A stretch of 64,000 nt of DNA, taken from the NCBI RefSeq assembly GCF_004328625.1, contig NZ_CP032229.1, positions 4,712,001 through 4,776,000 on the forward strand, in the 5' to 3' direction. This document shows positions 32,107 to 41,387 of this stretch, piece by piece; the first letter of the stretch is position 1, and every line of letters begins with the position of its first letter. The notes beneath the pieces were generated by a model, which worked only from the letters and a program-made list of their open reading frames with translations, had not been told where the DNA came from and did no database searches. Origin of the DNA: Streptomyces seoulensis (GTDB taxonomy: Bacteria; Actinomycetota; Actinomycetes; Streptomycetales; Streptomycetaceae). The translations under genes and the position numbers were made by a program.

Positions 32107-35007
32107 ATGACAGAGACGGCGAGCGGTCCGGCGCGAGGTTCCCGCACCAAGGGCGCCAAGGCCGGCAAGGGGCTGCGCGTCGAGCGCGTCCACACCACCC
32201 CCGGCGTGCATCCGTACGACGAGGTGGCGTGGGAGCCCCGTGACGTCGTCATGACCAACTGGCGCGACGGCTCGATCAACTTCGAGCAGCGTGGCGTCGA
32301 GTTCCCCGACTTCTGGTCGGTGAACGCGGTCAACATCGTCACCAGCAAGTACTTCCGGGGCGCCGTGGGCACCCCGCAGCGCGAGACCGGGCTCAAGCAG
32401 CTCATCGACCGCATCGTGAAGACGTACCGCAAGGCCGGCGAGGACCACTCCTACTTCGCCTCGCCCGCCGATGCCGAGATCTTCGAGCACGAGCTGGCCT
32501 ACGCCCTGCTGCACCAGATCTTCAGCTTCAACAGCCCGGTCTGGTTCAACGTCGGCACGCCGCAGCCCCAGCAGGTCTCCGCCTGCTTCATCCTGTCCGT
32601 CGACGACTCCATGGAGTCGATCCTCGACTGGTACAAGGAAGAGGGCATGATCTTCAAGGGCGGTTCGGGCGCCGGTCTGAACCTGTCCCGCATCCGCTCC
32701 TCCAAGGAGCTGCTCTCCTCCGGCGGCAACGCCTCCGGTCCCGTCTCCTTCATGCGGGGCGCCGACGCCTCCGCCGGAACCATCAAGTCCGGTGGCGCCA
32801 CCCGCCGCGCGGCCAAGATGGTCGTCCTCGACGTCGATCACCCCGACATCGAGGACTTCATCCAGACGAAGGTCAGCGAGGAGGAGAAGATCCGCGTCCT
32901 GCGCGACGCGGGCTTCGACATGGACCTGGGCGGCGACGACATCACGTCCGTCCAGTACCAGAACGCCAACAACTCGGTCCGCGTGAACGACGAGTTCATG
33001 CGCGCGGTCGAGAACGGCACCGACTTCGGCCTGCGGGCCCGCATGACCGGTGAGGTCATCGAGGAGGTCGACGCCAAGGCGCTCTTCCGCAAGATTGCCG
33101 AGGCCGCCTGGGCCTGTGCCGACCCGGGCATCCAGTACGACGACATGATCAACAACTGGCACACCTGCCCCGAGTCCGGCCGCATCACCGCGTCGAACCC
33201 GTGCAGCGAGTACATGCACCTGGACAACACGTCCTGCAACCTCGCCTCGCTGAACCTGATGAAGTTCCTGAAGGACGACGGCAAGGGCAACCAGTCCTTC
33301 GAGACCGAGCGCTTCCAGAAGGTCGTCGAGCTGGTCATCACCGCGATGGACATCTCGATCTGCTTCGCGGACTTCCCGACCCAGAAGATCGGCGAGAACA
33401 CCCGCGCCTTCCGTCAGCTCGGCATCGGCTACGCCAACCTCGGCGCCCTGCTGATGGCGACCGGCCACGCGTACGACTCCGACGGCGGCCGCGCCCTCGC
33501 CGGTGCCATCACCTCCCTGATGACCGGCACGGCCTACCGCCGCTCGGCCGAACTGGCCGCCGTGGTCGGCCCGTACGACGGCTACGCCCGTAACGCCGAC
33601 GCCCACCGGCGCGTCATGAAGCAGCACGCCGACGCCAACGCCGTGGCCGTCCACATGGACGACCTGGACAACCCGGTGTGGGCCGCCGCCACCGAGGCGT
33701 GGCAGGACGTGGTGCGCCTGGGCGAGAAGAACGGTTTCCGTAACTCGCAGGCGTCCGTGCTCGCCCCGACCGGCACCATCGGTCTGGCGATGTCCTGCGA
33801 CACCACCGGTGTCGAGCCGGACCTCGCGCTGGTGAAGTTCAAGAAGCTCGTCGGCGGCGGCTCGATGCAGATCGTCAACGGCACCGTGCCGCAGGCCCTG
33901 CGCCGCCTGGGCTACCAGGAGGAGCAGATCGAGGCGGTCGTCGCCCACATCGCCGAGAACGGCAATGTGATCGACGCCCCGGGTCTCAAGCCCGAGCACT
34001 ACGAGGTGTTCGACTGCGCCATGGGCGAGCGCGCCATCTCCCCGATGGGCCACGTCCGCATGATGGCCGCGATCCAGCCCTGGATCTCCGGCGCCATCTC
34101 CAAGACGGTCAACATGCCGGAGACGGCGTCCGTCGAGGAGGTCGAGGAGATCTACTTCGAGGCGTGGAAGCTGGGCGTCAAGGCGCTCGCCATCTACCGT
34201 GACAACTGCAAGGTCGGCCAGCCCCTCTCCGCCAAGACGAAGGAGAAGGAGCAGGCCGAGGTCACCGAGAAGACCGAGGCGACGATCCGCGAGGCCGTCG
34301 AGAAGGTCATCGAGTACCGCCCGGTCCGCAGGCGTCTGCCCAAGGGCCGTCCCGGCATCACCACGTCCTTCACGGTCGGCGGCGCCGAGGGCTACATGAC
34401 CGCCAACTCCTACCCGGACGACGGTCTCGGCGAGGTCTTCCTGAAGATGTCCAAGCAGGGCTCCACGCTCGCGGGCATGATGGACGCCTTCTCCATCGCC
34501 GTGTCGGTGGGCCTCCAGTACGGCGTGCCGCTGGAGACCTACGTCTCGAAGTTCACCAACATGCGCTTCGAGCCGGCCGGTATGACGGACGACCCGGACG
34601 TGCGGATGGCGCAGTCGATCGTCGACTACATCTTCCGCCGCCTGGCGCTGGACTTCCTGCCCTTCGAGACCCGCTCCGCGCTCGGCATCCACTCCGCCGA
34701 GGAGCGTCAGCGTCACCTGGAGACCGGTTCGTACGAGCCGTCCATCGAGGAGGACGAGGTCGACGTCGAGGGTCTGGCCCAGTCCGCCCCGCGCCACACC
34801 GAGCTGACGACGGTCGCCACGCCGAAGGCCGAGTCGGAGGCCGCCAGGCCGGCCCCCAAGCAGGCTCACACCAGCGCCGAGCTGGTCGAAATGCAGCTCG
34901 GCATCCAGGCCGACGCCCCGCTCTGCTTCTCCTGCGGCACCAAGATGCAGCGCGCCGGCTCCTGCTACATCTGCGAGGGCTGCGGCTCGACCAGCGGTTG
35001 CAGCTGA
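32107..35007 (+). CDS. nrdJ: Vitamin B12-dependent (class II) ribonucleotide reductase NrdJ
   Basis: This 966-aa adenosylcobalamin-dependent enzyme reduces ribonucleotides to deoxyribonucleotides regardless of oxygen. Visible motifs: FNVGTPQPQQVSACFILSVDDSMESI (first active-site Cys), GGSGAGLNLSRIRSSKE, SNPCSEYMHLDNTSCNLASL (radical/active-site region) and SVLAPTGTIGLAMSCDTTG. The C-terminal redox tail ends CFSCGTKMQRAGSCYICEGC. ATG at 32107 has GGGAGG upstream; ATG at 32095 lies before that site. No cobalamin riboswitch was recognised upstream. Confidence 0.97.
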   Translation: MTETASGPARGSRTKGAKAGKGLRVERVHTTPGVHPYDEVAWEPRDVVMTNWRDGSINFEQRGVEFPDFWSVNAVNIVTSKYFRGAVGTPQRETGLKQLIDRIVKTYRKAGEDHSYFASPADAEIFEHELAYALLHQIFSFNSPVWFNVGTPQPQQVSACFILSVDDSMESILDWYKEEGMIFKGGSGAGLNLSRIRSSKELLSSGGNASGPVSFMRGADASAGTIKSGGATRRAAKMVVLDVDHPDIEDFIQTKVSEEEKIRVLRDAGFDMDLGGDDITSVQYQNANNSVRVNDEFMRAVENGTDFGLRARMTGEVIEEVDAKALFRKIAEAAWACADPGIQYDDMINNWHTCPESGRITASNPCSEYMHLDNTSCNLASLNLMKFLKDDGKGNQSFETERFQKVVELVITAMDISICFADFPTQKIGENTRAFRQLGIGYANLGALLMATGHAYDSDGGRALAGAITSLMTGTAYRRSAELAAVVGPYDGYARNADAHRRVMKQHADANAVAVHMDDLDNPVWAAATEAWQDVVRLGEKNGFRNSQASVLAPTGTIGLAMSCDTTGVEPDLALVKFKKLVGGGSMQIVNGTVPQALRRLGYQEEQIEAVVAHIAENGNVIDAPGLKPEHYEVFDCAMGERAISPMGHVRMMAAIQPWISGAISKTVNMPETASVEEVEEIYFEAWKLGVKALAIYRDNCKVGQPLSAKTKEKEQAEVTEKTEATIREAVEKVIEYRPVRRRLPKGRPGITTSFTVGGAEGYMTANSYPDDGLGEVFLKMSKQGSTLAGMMDAFSIAVSVGLQYGVPLETYVSKFTNMRFEPAGMTDDPDVRMAQSIVDYIFRRLALDFLPFETRSALGIHSAEERQRHLETGSYEPSIEEDEVDVEGLAQSAPRHTELTTVATPKAESEAARPAPKQAHTSAELVEMQLGIQADAPLCFSCGTKMQRAGSCYICEGCGSTSGCS

Positions 35008-35039
35008 TCAACGGCTGAGCCCGTGACACGGGCCCGGTG

Positions 35040-35071
35040 AAGGGGCGTCGGCCGATCGGCCGGCGCCCCTT
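35040..35071. terminator. Terminator after nrdJ
   Basis: A 14-bp stem with one G-U pair (35040-35053 with 35058-35071) around GATC, followed by TTCG. It also sits at the end of the convergent TerD gene. Confidence 0.8.
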
Positions 35072-35086
35072 TCGTGGCCGGAACGC

Positions 35087-35620
35087 TCACGTACGACGTT
35101 TGGAGCCCATCACGCGGGTAAAGGTCGCAGGGTCCTCGTCGAAGCCATGGACGCCCGGGTGGAAGGCCCATTCGCCGGAGGCGTCGCGGGTGAACTCGGC
35201 GACGACGGCCGCCGTGGCGTCCTGGGCGGTGGTGAAGTCGGCCTCGAAGTGGGTCGTGTAGCCCTCCGCGACGCGGACCGCCGGGCTCAGGACCGAGGCG
35301 AACGTGGTGCGGTTCTGGTTCTGCTGGATGACGACGCCGACCACCACGCGCGCGTAGCGGGCGTCCAGGCGGCCGAGTTCGAGCTTCATGACCTCGTCCC
35401 AGCCGAACCCCTTGCCGTCGGGGCTGTCCCGGTTGAGGAAGATCGTGCCGTCCGGGGAGCGGCTGTCGAAGTGCACCAGATAGGCCGGTTCCCCGTAAGC
35501 GTCCGCCGCCGTGAACGTCGCCGCGACGACATCCAGGTCGGAGGGCGGCCGCCCCGCCGGACTGGGGTCCCACTTGAGCGCGACCTCGACCTCGCGGATT
35601 CCCTTGCTGACCCCGGTCAC
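35087..35620 (-). CDS. TerD-family protein
   Basis: This 177-aa protein shows the calcium-binding TerD fold: EVEVALKWDPS at the start, AYLVHFDSRSPDGTIFLNRDSPDGKGFGWDEVM (acidic metal loop) and VVVGVVIQQNQ. Family members take part in tellurite/stress resistance and, in Streptomyces, development; the exact role here is unknown. GTG at 35620 places the fold correctly and follows GGGGAG; an upstream ATG (35710) would add a 30-residue basic leader. Confidence 0.82.
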   Translation of the reverse strand: MTGVSKGIREVEVALKWDPSPAGRPPSDLDVVAATFTAADAYGEPAYLVHFDSRSPDGTIFLNRDSPDGKGFGWDEVMKLELGRLDARYARVVVGVVIQQNQNRTTFASVLSPAVRVAEGYTTHFEADFTTAQDATAAVVAEFTRDASGEWAFHPGVHGFDEDPATFTRVMGSKRRT

Positions 35621-35782
35621 CAGGTCTCCCCTTCCCCGTGAAGTTCCCCGTGAAGCGCCATCATCCCCAACTCCCTTGTCGCTGGGTCTTTTTCCCATCG
35701 TGTCACGCATGAGACGCCGGTGCGCGGACGAACTCCGCCAGAGCGTGACCGGCGCCACGCCGGGTGGCCTTACGATGGCGCG

Positions 35783-36388
35783 GTGCTGGTCAAGTGGATT
35801 CGCTGCACCGTGGTGGACCGTCGGGGGTTCGAGCGCGGGCAGCGGAAATGGGCGGGGCTTCTGGGGGAGCCGGGGTTTCGGGGACAGGGCGGAGGCTGGA
35901 GCCGGCACCGGCCGGGAGTGGCGCACATCTTCGCCTTCTGGGAGAGCCGCGCCTTCTACGACTCCTTCATGGCCCGCTCGTACGACCGGCTGGCCGCGTC
36001 CCAGTCCGGCACGTTCAAGGACTCCCAGGCCAGGCTGTTCGAGTACCGCTTCGACGTGAAGACCGGCTTCGAGCCCCGGTTCACCGACGCCGACCTGGTC
36101 CGCGTCGCCCTGTGCCGGGTCCACGAGGAGCGCGTCGAGCACTTCACGCTGATGCAGGAGAAGGTCTGGAACCCGGCGATGGCCGGCTCGCCCGGCATGA
36201 TCCGGGGCATGTTCGGCGAGGGCGCCGAACACGACTTCCTGGTGCTGTCGATGTGGCGCGCGGCGGCCGAACACGGAAAGTACCGCACCGAACGCGTGGA
36301 GCGGCTGGCCCTGCGTGCCCAGACCGAGGCCGACATCGCCTCCCTCACCGGCGACATCGTGGAACTGGAGCCCTCCTGGACGGTCTGA
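35783..36388 (+). CDS. YdbC/DUF4937-type conserved protein
   Basis: This 201-aa protein starts MLVKWIRCTVVDRRGFERGQRKW and carries a ferredoxin-like heme-oxygenase/ABM-type pattern twice: GVAHIFAFWESRAFYDSFM and EHDFLVLSMWRAAAEHGKY. It probably consists of two small antibiotic-monooxygenase-like halves. Function is unknown. The GTG start follows TACGAT by six bases with no Shine-Dalgarno, suggesting leaderless expression. Confidence 0.7.
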   Translation: MLVKWIRCTVVDRRGFERGQRKWAGLLGEPGFRGQGGGWSRHRPGVAHIFAFWESRAFYDSFMARSYDRLAASQSGTFKDSQARLFEYRFDVKTGFEPRFTDADLVRVALCRVHEERVEHFTLMQEKVWNPAMAGSPGMIRGMFGEGAEHDFLVLSMWRAAAEHGKYRTERVERLALRAQTEADIASLTGDIVELEPSWTV

Positions 36389-36469
36389 GCCGGGCGAGCG
36401 GTGTGACCTACGCCGTATGCGGGCCGTACGAGTCCCCGGCCCCGCCCCGCTCCCCGTAGGGTTTCCGAC

Positions 36470-37129
36470 ATGGCACGACCACGGCGCATCGTCCTTGTCC
36501 GGCACGGGGAGTCAGTGGGCAACGTCGATGACTCCGTGTACGAGCGCGAGCCCGACCACGCCCTCGCGCTCACCGACCGGGGCCGGGAGCAGGCGGAGGA
36601 GAGCGGCAAGCACCTGCGGGAGATCTTCGGCGAGGAACGCGTGAGCGTCTACGTCTCCCCGTACCGCCGCACCCACGAGACCCTGGACGCCTTCCGGCTC
36701 GACCCGGACCTCATACGCGTGCGCGAGGAGCCCCGGCTGCGCGAGCAGGACTGGGGCAACTGGCAGGAACGCGACGACGTGAAGCTCCAGAAGGCGTACC
36801 GGGACGCGTACGGGCACTTCTTTTTCCGCTTCCCCCAGGGCGAGTCCGGCGCAGACGTGTACGACCGCGTCGGCGGCTTCCTGGAGAGCCTGTTCCGCAG
36901 TTTCGAGGAGCCCGACCACCCGCCGAACGTCCTGCTGGTGACGCACGGCCTGGCGATGCGGCTGTTCTGCATGCGGTGGTTCCACTGGACGGTGGCCGAA
37001 TTCGAGTCCCTGTCCAATCCGGGCAACGCCGAGGTGCGCATGCTCGTTCTCGGGGAGGACGGCAAGTACGTCCTGGACAAGCCCTTCGAGCGCTGGCGGG
37101 ACCCGGTCCCGCACTGGATCGACCGATAG
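36470..37129 (+). CDS. Histidine phosphatase superfamily protein
   Basis: This 219-aa phosphoglycerate mutase-like enzyme has the phospho-His motif IVLVRHGESVGNVDD, the second Arg in SPYRRTHETLDAF, the acid region REQDWGNWQERD and the second His in VLLVTHGLAMRLF. Substrate unknown. The ATG follows TAGGGT by seven bases. It precedes the ADP-ribosylglycohydrolase gene by 12 bp and is likely co-transcribed with it. Confidence 0.88.
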   Translation: MARPRRIVLVRHGESVGNVDDSVYEREPDHALALTDRGREQAEESGKHLREIFGEERVSVYVSPYRRTHETLDAFRLDPDLIRVREEPRLREQDWGNWQERDDVKLQKAYRDAYGHFFFRFPQGESGADVYDRVGGFLESLFRSFEEPDHPPNVLLVTHGLAMRLFCMRWFHWTVAEFESLSNPGNAEVRMLVLGEDGKYVLDKPFERWRDPVPHWIDR

Positions 37130-37141
37130 GCTGGCGGGAAG

Positions 37142-38053
37142 ATGACCTCTGAATCCTTCCCTCTTCCCGCCGGGCGCCTGGAGCGCGCCCTGGCCAGCCT
37201 GCGGGGCCTCGCGGTGGGCGACGCGCTCGGCTCCCAGTTCTTCGTCCCGGTCAACCACCCGCTGCTCAAGCGCCACGAACTGCCCGCCGGGCCCTGGCAG
37301 TGGACCGACGACACGGAGATGGCCTGCTCCGTCGTGTCGGTCCTGGCCGCGCACCGGATGGTCCACCAGGACGAACTGGCGCGGTCCTTCGCCGATCACC
37401 ACGACTTCGACCGGGGCTACGGGCCGGCCGTGAACCGCCTGCTCCGGCTCGTCCGCGAGGGCGCCGACTGGCGCGAACTCGCCGCCCAGCTCTTCGACGG
37501 CCGGGGCTCCTGGGGCAACGGCGCCGCGATGCGCATCGCGCCCCTGGGCGCCTGGTACGCCGACGACCCCGAGCAGGCGACCCACCAGGCCGAGATCTCG
37601 GCCTACACCACCCACCAGCACCGCGAAGCGGTGGCCGGCGCCATGGCCGTGGCCGCCGCCGCCGCGCTGGCGGCCGCTCCGGGCGGCCCCCCGGCCCCCG
37701 AGGCGCTGCTGGACGGCGTGATCTCCCTGGTGCCCCGGAGCGCCGTGGGCGCCGGTCTGCGCCGCGCGCGGGACATGCTCGACTACGGGGACGCGGCCAC
37801 CGTCGCGGCCGTCCTCGGCTGCGGGCGCCGGACCAGCGCGCACGACACCGTCCCGTTCGCCCTGTGGTCGGCCGCACGGGCCCTCGGTGACTTCGAGCAC
37901 GCCTTCTGGACCACCGCGCAGGTCGGCGGCGACGTGGACACGACGTGCGCGATCGTCGGCGGCGTCCTGGCCTCAGGCGAGGCGGGAGCGCCGCCCGCGG
38001 CGTGGCTGGAGCGGACCGAGTCGCTGCCGGAGTGGGTGCCGGACCGCGTGTGA
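37142..38053 (+). CDS. ADP-ribosylglycohydrolase family protein
   Basis: This 303-aa DraG-like hydrolase has the first metal site WTDDTEMACSV and second GGDVDTTCAIVGG, as in enzymes that remove ADP-ribose from proteins or small molecules. GSWGNGAAMRIAPLG is the usual mid motif. It is close behind a phosphatase gene; together they may process ADP-ribose derivatives, which is inference. Confidence 0.9.
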   Translation: MTSESFPLPAGRLERALASLRGLAVGDALGSQFFVPVNHPLLKRHELPAGPWQWTDDTEMACSVVSVLAAHRMVHQDELARSFADHHDFDRGYGPAVNRLLRLVREGADWRELAAQLFDGRGSWGNGAAMRIAPLGAWYADDPEQATHQAEISAYTTHQHREAVAGAMAVAAAAALAAAPGGPPAPEALLDGVISLVPRSAVGAGLRRARDMLDYGDAATVAAVLGCGRRTSAHDTVPFALWSAARALGDFEHAFWTTAQVGGDVDTTCAIVGGVLASGEAGAPPAAWLERTESLPEWVPDRV

Positions 38054-38126
38054 CGCGTGTGATGTTTCCGGCGGGGAGGGGCCGGGGTGTCGGGGCGGTA
38101 CGGGGGCGGCGTAGTCTGAGTGCGCC

Positions 38127-38828
38127 ATGCCGTACGAACCACCCACTCATACCGTCGAGCGCTCCCTTCGCGCCACGACCGGGGCGAAGGTCATCGCCGG
38201 CGTCGACGAAGTGGGGCGGGGTGCCTGGGCCGGACCCGTCACCGTCTGCGCGGCGGTCACCGGACTGCGCCGCCCGCCCGAAGGGCTCACCGACTCCAAG
38301 CTCCTGACGGTCAAGCGCCGTGGGGAGCTGGACGGGATACTGCGGTCGTGGGTGACGGCCTTCGCCCTCGGTCACGCCTCCCCGGAGGAGATCGACGACC
38401 TGGGCATGACCGCCGCCCTGCGGCTGGCCGCCGTCCGTGCCCTGGAAGCCCTGCCGGTCCGCCCCGAGGCCGTCATCCTCGACGGCAAGCACGACTACCT
38501 CGGCGCTCCCTGGCGGGTGCGCACGGTGATCAAGGGCGACCAGTCCTGTGTGGCCGTCGCGGCCGCCTCGGTGATCGCCAAGGTGTACCGCGACAAAATG
38601 ATGGCCGAACTCGGTGCCGGCCATGCAGACTTCGGATTCGCGGACAACGCCGGGTATCCGTCGCCGGTGCACAAGGCGGCACTGGAGGAGCGGGGCCCCA
38701 CCCCGTACCACCGTCTGTCGTGGGCGTATCTTGATGCGCTGCCCCGGTGGCGGCACCTCAAGAAGGTCCGCAGCCTCGTGGACGGCGGCGTCCCGGTGAT
38801 CGAGGGCCAGCTCGGCTTCGATTTCTGA
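38127..38828 (+). CDS. rnhB: Ribonuclease HII
   Basis: This 233-aa enzyme cuts RNA in RNA-DNA hybrids and removes misinserted ribonucleotides. Catalytic acids are in [16 protein letters not shown] (D, E) and [10 protein letters not shown] (D), and the last acidic site is [10 protein letters not shown]; the GRG motif is intact. Functionally it complements the nearby class II reductase and SOS genes. TAGTCT lies nine bases before the ATG. Confidence 0.95.
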   Translation: MPYEPPTHTVERSLRATTGAKVIAGVDEVGRGAWAGPVTVCAAVTGLRRPPEGLTDSKLLTVKRRGELDGILRSWVTAFALGHASPEEIDDLGMTAALRLAAVRALEALPVRPEAVILDGKHDYLGAPWRVRTVIKGDQSCVAVAAASVIAKVYRDKMMAELGAGHADFGFADNAGYPSPVHKAALEERGPTPYHRLSWAYLDALPRWRHLKKVRSLVDGGVPVIEGQLGFDF

Positions 38829-38897
38829 CGCTTCCGCCCGCCGCCGATGTGCCACCCGGCCGTCGGCGTCGTACCAACGTTTGATAAAAATCAGCTC

Positions 38898-39530
38898 ATG
38901 CCTCTCCTTCCCGAGGAGCCTCAGATTCACGAGAGTGCCCAGGGTCCCGTCGCGACTCCGGCCAGCAGCCGCGTCGCACCGACCCCTCGTCCCGTACCCG
39001 GCCCCCGCCCCGCGGCTCCGGTCCGTCCCGGCCGGCCCGGCCCCCCGCGGCCCGCGCCGCCGGCGCAGCGCGCGCCGCGTGACGTGGCTCCGGCCAAGCC
39101 GAGCCCGTCGGGCCCGGCCGTTCCCGCCGCTCCCGCGGCCGGTCCTCAGATCCAGTTGATCCCGGCCTCGGCCGAGGGCGCGCTCGACGCCGCCGAGGAG
39201 GCGCTGGACCTGCTGCTCGACTCCGGCCGCGCCCCCGGCGATGTGCTGGTGCTCACCACGGGTGCCCGGCACCCGTGGGCCGAGCACGAGCTGTCCTTCG
39301 GCGAGGCGTCCTACTGGGCGCAGCAGGACGCCGGTGACGACGTCTTCTACGCCGACGGCGCCATGGCCGCCCGTGCCGCCACCCGGCCCGTGGTCATCGT
39401 CGCCGTCAACGGAGACGACGCCGACGCTGCCGCCACCGCCCTGCCGGTCGCCCACACGCGGGCCGGAACCCTGCTGATCGTCTGCGGTGACCCGCAGCGG
39501 ATCAACGCGGTTCTGGGCGCCGGGGTCTGA
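38898..39530 (+). CDS. Hypothetical protein with Pro-rich linker and helicase-C-like domain
   Basis: This 210-aa protein has a Pro/Ala/Arg-rich linker (about 10-80). It then folds into a domain with LLLDSGRAPGDVLVLTTGARHPWAEHE and a C-terminal AHTRAGTLLIVCGDPQ. The last motif recalls the VALTRA...L-V-C-GDP end of UvrD/RecD-like SF1 helicases, but there is no Walker A or B. It may be a stand-alone remnant or accessory of a helicase domain; I do not recognise a named family. The ATG at 38898 lacks a Shine-Dalgarno. Confidence 0.65.
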   Translation: MPLLPEEPQIHESAQGPVATPASSRVAPTPRPVPGPRPAAPVRPGRPGPPRPAPPAQRAPRDVAPAKPSPSGPAVPAAPAAGPQIQLIPASAEGALDAAEEALDLLLDSGRAPGDVLVLTTGARHPWAEHELSFGEASYWAQQDAGDDVFYADGAMAARAATRPVVIVAVNGDDADAAATALPVAHTRAGTLLIVCGDPQRINAVLGAGV

Positions 39531-39674
39531 CCCCTCCGCACGACCGACGGCGCCGTGCGCGCCGGACAGCCGCTCTGCCACGACAAGGCAGCGGGCGGCT
39601 GCTCGGCCCGCACGGCGCCGCAGTGGTTTCCTTGGCCACGGCGCCGAAGTGACCGGCGCCGGAGCCCGGTTCGC

Positions 39675-40295
39675 TCAGCGGGCCGCGGCCCGGCGCATGA
39701 CCTCCGAGACCGGCCCGCCGGTACGCGGCATCAGCGGCGGCGACTCGGACAGGGCGAAGGACTCCGGCGTGGAGTGCGCGTGCGGGTGGCGTCCGCCGCG
39801 TCCCTCGCCGAGCACCTGCCAGCCGTCGTGCGTCAGCGTGATGTACGCCCCGCAGCGCAGCCCGTGCAGCGTGCAGGCGTCGCGCAGCCCCCACATCCAG
39901 GCGCCGTCCTCCTCCGTCCAGCGTGCGTCCCCCTCGCGGCAGTACAGCAGCACGGCGGTGCGCACCGGGCAGCGGCGGCGCAGGTCGTGCGGGATGACCC
40001 GGCGCAACTGGTCCAGCAGCGCGTTGCGGAACATCCAGCCGTCCGCCGGGGCGGAGCGCCGGGTGAACGAGGCGCTGGCGAGCAGCCGTTCGTCCGGATC
40101 GAGGACGGCCACGATCGCGGTGGCCGGCCCGGGGCGGTGGCGGACGTGCAGGCCGCTGACGACCTCGCGCGGGTTGCGCAGCAGGGGGATTCCGGCGGCG
40201 GCCCACTCCGCGGGTTCGAGCAGGCGGCTGACGGAAGCGGCGGACGCGGACGTCGACAACGAGGCCGCCGAGGACGAGGCGAATCCGAAGGTCAC
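39675..40295 (-). CDS. Conserved hypothetical protein
   Basis: This 206-aa protein has a Ser/Ala-rich start and a mixed alpha-beta core (SGLHVRHRPGPATAIVAVLDPDERLLASASFTRR; RTAVLLYCREGDARWTEED; TLHGLRCGAYITLTHDGW). No catalytic motif or membrane helix is evident and I do not recognise the family. The GTG at 40295 is preceded by GGGAGG at ideal spacing. The 266-bp gap upstream (40296-40561) contains a relatively AT-rich stretch near 40470-40490 and a palindromic ACCGGT at 40500. Confidence 0.65.
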   Translation of the reverse strand: MTFGFASSSAASLSTSASAASVSRLLEPAEWAAAGIPLLRNPREVVSGLHVRHRPGPATAIVAVLDPDERLLASASFTRRSAPADGWMFRNALLDQLRRVIPHDLRRRCPVRTAVLLYCREGDARWTEEDGAWMWGLRDACTLHGLRCGAYITLTHDGWQVLGEGRGGRHPHAHSTPESFALSESPPLMPRTGGPVSEVMRRAAAR

Positions 40296-40561
40296 GTTCC
40301 TCCCTTCGGCTACGCGCCCACACTGCGGGCGAGGTCGGAATTCGGGGGAGCGCGCACCGCAGTGAAGCCCAGCCGGAACACGGGCGAGCCGTGCGGGGAG
40401 CGGACTCCAATTCTTCCTGCCGAACTTCGATGCGGCAACGAGCAATTGAGGCCGCCGAGGCTTATCGGTTGGTCCGGGGCTTATATCCCTACCCACAGAG
40501 ACCGGTGACGACGCCTGAGGCTGCCCGGGGACCCCGACGGCCCGGCTCGCCGGAGGAGGTT

Positions 40562-41266
40562 TCAGGCGCTGATGCGCGCAGAGGGCTCGCCCTCCTCGTC
40601 CCCGCCTTCGTCCGTCTCCGCCGGCCGCTGTGCCAGAAGGCGTTCGGCGCGGTCGGGGGCGAGGTCCAGAGTGGGCATGAGCTGGGGGAGGGTGACGCTG
40701 GGCAGGAGGTGTCTCAGCAGGACCGTCACCCGCTCGCTGAGGTCGGCGCGCTCGCACAGGATCTGCGACATCCACTGGATGCCGGTGAAGGAGCCCGCGA
40801 GCAGGTCGGCCGTCTCCGCCGGATCGACGTGCGGCAGCAACTCGCCGCGCTCCCGCGCCTCCACGAGCAACTGGGTCAGCCGGTTCGCCCAAGACTGGAA
40901 GGGCGTGCCATGGAACGGGTTGCTCCGATCCGGTCCCTCTCCCCACTGGTCCATCGCCAGCCCCACACTGGCCCGTGTCAACGGGTCGTGCCGCAGCTGG
41001 TGCGCGAACAGCAGCCCCTGATCGATGAGTTCCTGCATCTTGGTGCGCTGCGGGGGCAGCGGGCCCACTTCGAGCTGGGCCGCGATCACCCCGAGGGCCA
41101 GTTCCTCCTTGGAGGCGAAGTGGAAGTAGAGGCCACCCTTCGTGACCCCGGCGCGCGCGAGGATCTCGGTGATCGTGGCGGCGCTGTAACCGCGTTCGTC
41201 GAAGACGGCGGCCGCTGCCAGCAGGATCGTCTTGCGCGTCTGGATCGCGCGTGCTTGGCGTGCCAT
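40562..41266 (-). CDS. TetR-family gamma-butyrolactone receptor-like repressor
   Basis: This 234-aa protein has an N-terminal TetR helix-turn-helix ARQARAIQTRKTILLAAAAVF, ATITEILARAGVTKGGLYFHF. Its ArpA/ScbR-type ligand domain includes AMDQWGEGPDRSNPF-like hydrophobic pocket residues and FTGIQWMSQILCERADL (the conserved Trp). Such receptors bind AREs and release on gamma-butyrolactone binding. It is divergent from an AfsA-type synthase gene, the classic quorum-sensing arrangement. Whether it is a true receptor or a pseudo-receptor cannot be told. Confidence 0.9.
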   Translation of the reverse strand: MARQARAIQTRKTILLAAAAVFDERGYSAATITEILARAGVTKGGLYFHFASKEELALGVIAAQLEVGPLPPQRTKMQELIDQGLLFAHQLRHDPLTRASVGLAMDQWGEGPDRSNPFHGTPFQSWANRLTQLLVEARERGELLPHVDPAETADLLAGSFTGIQWMSQILCERADLSERVTVLLRHLLPSVTLPQLMPTLDLAPDRAERLLAQRPAETDEGGDEEGEPSARISA

Positions 41267-41320
41267 GGGCTGTCGCCCCTGTTTCTATGTCAGAGCTTGG
41301 TCAGGTTCGCACACGAAGAG

Positions 41321-41340
41321 AACCGGACTGTCAGTATTTT
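41321..41340. promoter_or_regulatory. Candidate ARE in the receptor-synthase gap
   Basis: AACCGGACTGTCAGTATTTT resembles ARE sequences (CCGG core with a GTATT-type flank) in the 121-bp divergent promoter region, where autoregulatory elements are usually found. The match is partial. Confidence 0.35.
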
Positions 41341-41387
41341 GTCGAGGGGGAACGAGCCTTGATCACACCGGACTCAAAGGGCAATCC

